From: an uncultured Amylibacter sp. | Lineage (GTDB): Bacteria > Pseudomonadota > Alphaproteobacteria > Rhodobacterales > Rhodobacteraceae | Reading direction: 5' to 3' | Assembly: GCA_937944065.1 (NCBI GenBank) | Contig: CALDZS010000082.1 | Location: 1 to 11,123, forward strand | Length of the DNA: 11,123 nucleotides | In this document: positions 6,300 through 11,123 of the stretch, piece after piece | How the letters are laid out: every line of letters starts with the position of its first letter | Position numbering within the stretch: position 1 is the stretch's first letter | The notes under the pieces: generated by a model | The model's input: only the letters and a program-made list of their open reading frames with translations | The model's database searches: none | Told to the model about the DNA's origin: nothing | Made by a program: the position numbers and the translations under genes

Positions 6300-7834
6300 T
6301 GGGTATCCAAGCTGCAGAAATCTCTGCGATCCTCAAGGATCAGATCAAGAACTTTGGTCAAGAGGCAGAAGTCGCCGAAGTAGGACGTGTTTTGTCCGTT
6401 GGTGATGGTATCGCACGTGTACACGGGCTGGACAATGTTCAAGCCGGTGAAATGGTTGAGTTCCCTGGCGGTATCCGCGGGATGGCTTTGAACCTTGAAG
6501 AGGACAATGTTGGTATTGTTATCTTCGGTTCTGACCGTGACATTAAAGAAGGCGACACAGTCAAGCGTACAAACGCGATTGTGGACGTTCCAGTTGGTCC
6601 AGAATTGTTGGGTCGCGTTGTTGACGGTTTGGGTAACCCAATCGACGGCAAAGGTCCGATCAAAACAAAGAAACGTTCTACAGCTGACGTGAAAGCACCG
6701 GGCATTATCCCACGTAAATCAGTACACGAGCCGATGGCGACTGGTCTGAAATCTGTGGATGCATTGATCCCAATCGGCCGTGGCCAGCGCGAGCTGATCA
6801 TTGGTGACCGTCAAACAGGTAAAACTGCTGTGGCTTTGGATACAATCCTGAACCAAAAAGCATATAACGACGCTGCAAAGAACGATTCAGAAAAACTATT
6901 CTGTATTTATGTTGCTGTTGGACAAAAACGTTCAACTGTTGCGCAGTTGGTTAAGAAATTGGAAGAAACAGGCGCGATTGAATATACAATCGTGGTTGCT
7001 GCGACCGCTTCTGACCCAGCACCGATGCAATTCTTGGCACCATATGCTGCGACATCAATGGGCGAGTATTTCCGTGACAACGGCATGCACGGTCTGATGA
7101 TTTATGATGACCTTACAAAACAAGCTGTTGCGTATCGTCAAATGTCCCTACTTCTTCGTCGTCCACCGGGCCGTGAAGCGTATCCAGGTGACGTTTTCTA
7201 TCTTCACTCACGCCTACTAGAACGCTCTGCTAAATTGGGCGATGCGGCTGGTAACGGTTCTTTGACTGCTTTGCCAGTGATCGAAACCCAAGGTGGTGAC
7301 GTGTCTGCGTTTATTCCGACTAACGTGATTTCAATCACCGACGGTCAGATCTTCTTGGAAACTGATTTGTTTAACCAGGGTATCCGCCCTGCTGTGAACA
7401 CTGGTCTGTCAGTGTCACGTGTTGGTTCATCTGCGCAAACAAACGCAATGAAATCAGTTGCGGGCTCGATCAAGCTGGAATTGGCTCAGTACCGCGAAAT
7501 GGCTGCCTTTGCGCAGTTCGGGTCTGATCTTGATGCTTCTACTCAAGCATTGCTGAACCGTGGTGCGCGTTTGACTGAATTGCTAAAGCAAGCTCAGTAC
7601 AGCCCGCTGACAACAGCCGAGCAGGTTTTGGTTATCTATGCTGGTACCAAAGGTTATTTGGACAACATCGCCGTAAATCGGGTGAATGCGTTCGAAAAAG
7701 GTCTTTTGGCGCATGCGCGTAGCAATCACGCGGACGTTTTGGAATGGATCAAGACAGATGATCCAAAGATCAAAGGCGAAGCCGAAGATAAGATCAAAGC
7801 CGTTGTGGAATCTTTTGCTAAAGATTTCGCGTAA
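6299..7834 (+). CDS. atpA: ATP synthase F1 subunit alpha
   Basis: Alpha forms the non-catalytic nucleotide sites of the F1 hexamer and contributes an arginine to each catalytic site at the beta interface. The 511 residues match the family length. An N-terminal delta-binding helix (MGIQAAEISAILKDQIK) and a beta-barrel domain (about 25-95) come first. The nucleotide-binding domain follows with Walker A GDRQTGKT (169-176), GLMIYDDLTKQ (265-275) and the family signature PAVNTGLSVS (364-373), with arginine finger Arg374 directly after. A helical C-terminal domain completes it. The alpha-specific Gln in the P-loop region is present, which separates it from beta. The ATG lies in the overlap TAATG with atpH. 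The middle of the gene favours T-ending codons (GGT, GTT, GCT), as expected for a highly expressed gene. Confidence 0.99.
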   Translation: MGIQAAEISAILKDQIKNFGQEAEVAEVGRVLSVGDGIARVHGLDNVQAGEMVEFPGGIRGMALNLEEDNVGIVIFGSDRDIKEGDTVKRTNAIVDVPVGPELLGRVVDGLGNPIDGKGPIKTKKRSTADVKAPGIIPRKSVHEPMATGLKSVDALIPIGRGQRELIIGDRQTGKTAVALDTILNQKAYNDAAKNDSEKLFCIYVAVGQKRSTVAQLVKKLEETGAIEYTIVVAATASDPAPMQFLAPYAATSMGEYFRDNGMHGLMIYDDLTKQAVAYRQMSLLLRRPPGREAYPGDVFYLHSRLLERSAKLGDAAGNGSLTALPVIETQGGDVSAFIPTNVISITDGQIFLETDLFNQGIRPAVNTGLSVSRVGSSAQTNAMKSVAGSIKLELAQYREMAAFAQFGSDLDASTQALLNRGARLTELLKQAQYSPLTTAEQVLVIYAGTKGYLDNIAVNRVNAFEKGLLAHARSNHADVLEWIKTDDPKIKGEAEDKIKAVVESFAKDFA

Positions 7835-7865
7835 CCCGAGGCCTTTTTAGAACAAGGAGTTTGGC

Positions 7866-8738
7866 ATGCCAAACCTCAAGGACCTAAAAACACGGATCGA
7901 AAGCGTTACGTCAACGCGCAAGATCACCAAGGCCATGCAAATGGTATCAGCCGCAAAACTGCGCCGTGCGCAAGAGGCGGCCGAGGCTGGCCGTCCTTAT
8001 GCGGATCGCATGAACGCGGTTATGGCAAATTTGGCGGGCGCATCGGCAGGTGCCGAAGGCGCGCCGAAGTTGCTGGCTGGATCTGGTGATGACAAAGTAC
8101 ACATGCTAGTGGTTGCGACCGCTGAACGTGGACTTTGCGGTGGCTTTAACTCTTCGATTGCCAAAATGGCACGCGCGCATGCTGAAAAGCTGATCGCTGC
8201 AGGCAAAACCGTGAAAATACTGACTGTCGGCAAAAAAGGTCGCGAGCAGTTGAAGCGTGATTTTGGCGACAGAATGGTGGATCACGTTGATCTGTCTGAA
8301 GTCAAGAAAATCGGCTACGTCAATGCAAATTCGATTGCATCTGATGTCGTTGCTCGCTTCAACGCAGGTGAGTTTGATGTTGCTACAATTTTTTACAACA
8401 AGTTCGAGTCTGTGATCAGCCAAGTGCCAACCGCACTACAACTGATCCCAGCTTCTTTCGAAACTACGGATGGTGAAGAGTCACCGTTCTATGAGTACGA
8501 ACCTGGCGAAGATGAAATCTTGGCCGACTTGTTGCCCCGTGCCCTGAGCACGCAAGTTTTCACAGCTTTGCTGGAAAATGGCGCATCAGAGCAGGGCGCG
8601 CGTATGTCCGCGATGGACAATGCGACGCGCAACGCGGGTGATATGATTGACAAGCTAACAATCCAATACAACCGTTCGCGCCAAGCGGCGATTACAAATG
8701 AATTGATCGAGATTATCTCGGGCGCGGAAGCGCTTTAA
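7866..8738 (+). CDS. atpG: ATP synthase F1 subunit gamma
   Basis: Gamma is the central rotor shaft: two long terminal helices form a coiled coil inside the alpha3beta3 ring and couple c-ring rotation to catalysis in beta. The 290 residues fit the family. The N-terminal helix carries the conserved LKTRIESVTSTRKITKAMQM (7-26) followed by VSAAKLRRAQ. The Rossmann-like middle domain includes ERGLCGGFNSS (87-97). The C-terminal helix ends with ITNELIEIISGAEAL (276-290), the gamma signature with the near-invariant E-IxxGA. AAGGAG (7854-7859) lies six bases before the ATG. The 31-base gap after atpA contains GAGGCCTTTTT, but without a stem it is unlikely to terminate. No redox-regulatory insertion of the chloroplast type is present. 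Confidence 0.98.
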   Translation: MPNLKDLKTRIESVTSTRKITKAMQMVSAAKLRRAQEAAEAGRPYADRMNAVMANLAGASAGAEGAPKLLAGSGDDKVHMLVVATAERGLCGGFNSSIAKMARAHAEKLIAAGKTVKILTVGKKGREQLKRDFGDRMVDHVDLSEVKKIGYVNANSIASDVVARFNAGEFDVATIFYNKFESVISQVPTALQLIPASFETTDGEESPFYEYEPGEDEILADLLPRALSTQVFTALLENGASEQGARMSAMDNATRNAGDMIDKLTIQYNRSRQAAITNELIEIISGAEAL

Positions 8739-8756
8739 GGAACTGGAGAAACCAAA

Positions 8757-10190
8757 ATGGCGAAAGCAAAAACAAGCGCAGGCAAGATTACGCAGGTAAT
8801 CGGTGCTGTTGTTGATGTGCAGTTCGACGGCGAACTACCGCAAATTCTGAACGCTTTGACAACTGATAACAACGGCAACAAGCTGGTCTTGGAAGTCGCA
8901 CAGCATCTGGGTGAAAGCACAATTCGTGCGATTGCGATGGACGCGACTGAAGGTCTGATCCGCGGTCAAGCCGTAGTAGATACTGGCGAGCCGATCATGA
9001 TCCCTGTGGGCAATGCCACTTTGGGCCGCATCATGAACGTTGTGGGCGAGCCTGTGGACGAAAAAGGTCCTGTTAAATCTAAAGAACGCCGCGCGATCCA
9101 CCAAGATGCACCAGCGTTTGCAGAACAAGCAACCTCATCAGACATCTTGGTAACTGGTATCAAAGTTGTTGACCTTCTAGCACCTTACTCAAAAGGTGGT
9201 AAAATTGGTCTGTTCGGTGGTGCTGGTGTTGGTAAAACAGTTCTAATTATGGAATTGATCAACAACATCGCTAAAGTGCACTCTGGTTACTCTGTGTTTG
9301 CTGGTGTTGGTGAACGTACTCGTGAAGGTAATGACCTTTACCACGAGATGATTGAATCTAACGTTATCGACCCGGAAAACCTTGAGAACTCTCAAGTGGC
9401 GTTGGTCTACGGCCAAATGAACGAACCTCCAGGTGCGCGTATGCGTGTTGCTTTGACGGGTCTGACATTGGCAGAACAATTCCGTGACCAATCAGGTCCT
9501 GACGTTCTGTTCTTCGTTGATAACATCTTCCGCTTTACACAAGCGGGCGCCGAGGTGTCTGCGCTGTTGGGTCGTATTCCATCAGCTGTGGGTTACCAGC
9601 CAACATTGGCAACTGATATGGGTCAGATGCAAGAGCGTATTACATCAACAAAAGCGGGTTCAATTACATCTGTGCAAGCCGTTTACGTGCCTGCGGATGA
9701 CCTTACTGACCCTGCACCTGCGACATCATTCGCTCACTTGGATGCGACAACTGTTTTGTCACGTGCAATCTCAGAGCTGGGTATCTATCCTGCGGTTGAT
9801 CCATTGGATTCAACATCACGTATCATGGACCCACTGGTTGTTGGTGAAGAGCATTACAACGTTGCTCGTGAAGTCCAAGGTATCTTGCAGCGCTACAAAT
9901 CACTGCAAGACATCATTGCGATTTTGGGCATGGACGAATTGTCAGAAGAAGACAAATTGACTGTGACACGCGCACGTAAAATTCAGCGCTTCTTGTCTCA
10001 GCCCTTCGATGTTGCGAAAGTGTTTACAGGTTCTGACGGTGTTCAGGTTCCATTGGAAGACACAATCGCGTCGTTCAAAGCTGTCGCAGCTGGTGAATAT
10101 GACCACCTACCAGAGGCTGCGTTCTACATGGTTGGCGGCATCGCTGATGTGATTGCTAAAGCTGAAAAAATGGCTGCTGAAGCCGCCTAA
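8757..10190 (+). CDS. atpD: ATP synthase F1 subunit beta (catalytic)
   Basis: Beta carries the catalytic sites where ADP and phosphate become ATP as gamma rotates. The 477 residues are typical. A beta-barrel domain (about 8-80) precedes the catalytic domain with Walker A GGAGVGKT (154-161), the catalytic glutamate Glu186 and Arg187 in GERTRE, Walker B LFFVDN (251-256) and the signature PAVDPLDSTS (345-354), with the adenine-stacking Tyr344 just before. The DELSEED lever that contacts gamma is intact at 393-399, followed by the helical C-terminal domain. GGAG at 8745-8748 lies eight bases before the ATG; an AAGGA also overlaps the atpG stop. The stretch around 9170-9340 is strongly biased to GGT, GTT and GCT codons, probably translational selection on the catalytic core. 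Confidence 0.99.
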   Translation: MAKAKTSAGKITQVIGAVVDVQFDGELPQILNALTTDNNGNKLVLEVAQHLGESTIRAIAMDATEGLIRGQAVVDTGEPIMIPVGNATLGRIMNVVGEPVDEKGPVKSKERRAIHQDAPAFAEQATSSDILVTGIKVVDLLAPYSKGGKIGLFGGAGVGKTVLIMELINNIAKVHSGYSVFAGVGERTREGNDLYHEMIESNVIDPENLENSQVALVYGQMNEPPGARMRVALTGLTLAEQFRDQSGPDVLFFVDNIFRFTQAGAEVSALLGRIPSAVGYQPTLATDMGQMQERITSTKAGSITSVQAVYVPADDLTDPAPATSFAHLDATTVLSRAISELGIYPAVDPLDSTSRIMDPLVVGEEHYNVAREVQGILQRYKSLQDIIAILGMDELSEEDKLTVTRARKIQRFLSQPFDVAKVFTGSDGVQVPLEDTIASFKAVAAGEYDHLPEAAFYMVGGIADVIAKAEKMAAEAA

Positions 10191-10208
10191 GTTAAGGAGC
10201 CGTCTCTC

Positions 10209-10598
10209 ATGGCGACACTACAATTCGATCTGGTCTCACCCGAACGCAAACTTGCGTCGGCTGAGGCTGACGAAATCCAGATACCTGGTTCTGAAGGCGA
10301 CTTCACGGCCATGGCTGACCACGCGCCCGTTATCACGACCTTGCGCCCCGGCGTTTTGCGCGTGATCACTGGCAATGACGTGACCGAGTATGTGGTCACG
10401 GGCGGCTTTGTCGAAATCTCTGGCACGTCTGCATCTGTTTTGGCCGAGCAAGCTATGCCAAAATCAGAAGTTTCAGCAGATGTTGTGAACGAGATGATTG
10501 CCGCGGCAGAAGCAGCTGTTCAGGGCCTTGAAGGCGCTGAAAAAGATATGGCAGACAAACGTCTGGCAGATACCAAAGCATTGCTAGACGCGATCTAA
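10209..10598 (+). CDS. atpC: ATP synthase F1 subunit epsilon
   Basis: Epsilon binds gamma and the c-ring in the rotor and, in many bacteria, can inhibit ATP hydrolysis with its C-terminal helices. The 129 residues show an N-terminal beta-sandwich (about 1-84), with FDLVSPERKLASAEADEIQI, GSEGDFTAMADHAPVITTLRPG and GGFVEISGTSASVLAEQA recognisable. A short C-terminal helical part (about 88-129) follows. In the related Paracoccus denitrificans the zeta subunit, not epsilon, is the main hydrolysis inhibitor; the zeta gene is not in this window. AAGGAG (10194-10199) lies nine bases before the ATG. It is the last gene of the operon and is followed by a strong terminator 20 bases beyond its stop. Confidence 0.97.
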   Translation: MATLQFDLVSPERKLASAEADEIQIPGSEGDFTAMADHAPVITTLRPGVLRVITGNDVTEYVVTGGFVEISGTSASVLAEQAMPKSEVSADVVNEMIAAAEAAVQGLEGAEKDMADKRLADTKALLDAI

Positions 10599-10618
10599 GT
10601 CACGCCACATAAAAATTC

Positions 10619-10651
10619 AAAAGGTCTCAATTCATTGAGGCCTTTTTTTTT
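10619..10651 (+). terminator. Strong intrinsic terminator of the atp operon
   Basis: AAAAGGTCTCAA (10619-10630) pairs with TTGAGGCCTTTT (10635-10646) around the loop TTCA, a 12-base-pair stem with one G-U pair. Nine T residues run from 10643 to 10651. This is a textbook Rho-independent terminator directly after atpC. Confidence 0.93.
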
Positions 10652-10691
10652 GACTTAAAACCCGCGATACTCGGATCAAAGGGGTAAATCC

Positions 10692-11039
10692 ATGCAGAAA
10701 CTTCAGACACGGGTCACGGGCATTGATCAGGGCACGGTTGAACTGTTCGCAGAGTTCGACACGGGCGGTGATATGTGGACGGGGTCGGGCGACCGCAAAC
10801 GCGCGGTCGAGGTGCGGTTTTCGGAACCCTATCGATCCATCCCAGTCGTGCATGCCTCGGTCACATTGTTTGATGTAAAATCAGGTGCGAACCATCGGTT
10901 TCAGCTGCTGGTCGAGGATGTCACAGCCGAGGGTTTCTGGCTGGTGGGCAAGACGTGGGGCGACACGCAATTGGCGCGCTGTTCGGCCAGCTGGATGGCC
11001 ATCGGTGCGCTTCAGGATGATCTGGATTGGGAAATTTGA
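10692..11039 (+). CDS. H-type lectin domain protein
   Basis: The 115-residue product appears to be a single H-type lectin domain (the fold of Helix pomatia agglutinin and the C-terminal domain of discoidin), which binds N-acetylgalactosamine-type sugars in eukaryotic members. Supporting features are the core VRFSEPYRSIPVVHASVTLF (41-60), the conserved 'F..py...P.V..s.t..d' pattern, NHRFQLLVEDVTAEGFWL (67-84) and the final strand with SASWMAIG (98-105). A conserved WxAIG ends the domain in this family. There is no signal peptide or membrane segment, so the protein is cytosolic or leaves by a non-classical route. GGGG (10681-10684) lies seven bases before the ATG. It sits alone after the atp terminator, so it must have its own promoter; TTGACT at 10650-10655 could be a -35 hexamer but I see no matching -10. 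Its role in bacteria is unknown. Confidence 0.8.
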   Translation: MQKLQTRVTGIDQGTVELFAEFDTGGDMWTGSGDRKRAVEVRFSEPYRSIPVVHASVTLFDVKSGANHRFQLLVEDVTAEGFWLVGKTWGDTQLARCSASWMAIGALQDDLDWEI

Positions 11040-11041
11040 GG

Positions 11042-11123
11042 TATGTCCGCTACGGGGGACAAAGCTACCGTTCGCTGCACATGTGTAAATGGCTGCTTTT
11101 ACGAACAGTGCCTGGTCCATATA
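11042..11123. repeat. Possible dispersed intergenic repeat, running off the right edge
   Basis: The last 82 bases contain no credible gene. They include TGTCCGCT, a small hairpin TGTCC/GGACA (11044-11061), TTCGCTGC, the palindrome CACATGTG and AATGGCTGCTTT. From memory, sequences built from these words recur between genes in marine Rhodobacteraceae. A single copy cannot prove a repeat, so this rests on recollection and not on the window itself. Confidence 0.3.

Noticed and set aside
7835..7865. Terminator between atpA and atpG (GAGGCCTTTTT)
   Set aside because: There is a T run but no convincing stem before it, and termination here would cut an essential operon in half.
9484..9960. Plus-strand ORF of 158 codons inside atpD
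   Set aside because: It is an alternative frame of the beta subunit; the Leu/His/Trp/Ser-rich product is typical of a shadow frame.
10881..11120. Minus-strand ORF of 79 codons at the right edge
   Set aside because: Most of it is antisense to the lectin gene, and the remainder lies in the suspected repeat.
1..11123. Defence system, prophage, CRISPR array or mobile element
   Set aside because: Both strands were read for direct repeats, integrase or transposase motifs and tRNA-like sequences. None was found, and the gene content is core metabolism.

Overview
The window looks like a chromosomal core region of a marine Rhodobacteraceae (Roseobacter-type alphaproteobacterium). The basis is the five-gene F1 operon atpHAGDC with no F0 genes beside it (the arrangement known for this group), a GTG-started delta subunit, the alphaproteobacterial form of GloB, and an H-type lectin gene of a kind I associate with this family. 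Base composition is moderate. No phage, transposon, CRISPR array, rRNA or tRNA is visible, and no new multi-gene system is evident. The points worth attention are mostly regulatory or concern small unknown genes.

Left part, all on the minus strand. An incomplete membrane protein runs off the left edge (from about 494 down to 1); I read it as the N-terminal membrane part of a signalling enzyme. Upstream of it lie a good hairpin terminator (563-594) and clpA (612-2933), the AAA+ unfoldase that feeds the ClpP protease. clpA has a 175-base leader containing a possible 16-codon mini-ORF, a dyad and an isolated TATAAT. Further upstream are a conserved-looking protein of unknown function (3109-3879) and gloB (glyoxalase II). 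Only three bases separate gloB from the unknown gene, so these two are probably one operon.

Middle. A short divergent spacer (4651-4714) with a perfect 12-base palindrome separates gloB from a plus-strand methyltransferase-like gene (4715-5503). The longest gene-free stretch is 5504-5738 (235 bases). It holds a weak terminator for the methyltransferase gene, a plausible sigma70 promoter for the atp operon, two leader hairpins, and a 12-base palindrome over the GTG start codon of atpH.

Right part. atpH, atpA, atpG, atpD and atpC follow in tight succession (5739-10598), each gene after the first having a clear ribosome binding site or an overlap. Together they encode delta, alpha, gamma, beta and epsilon, the whole F1 part of ATP synthase. 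A strong intrinsic terminator (10619-10651) closes the operon. A small H-type lectin gene follows (10692-11039). The last 84 bases hold no gene and resemble a dispersed intergenic repeat.

The genes fall into three unrelated functional groups: protein quality control (clpA), methylglyoxal detoxification (gloB) and ATP synthesis (atp). Only the gloB pair and the atp operon show real evidence of joint expression.
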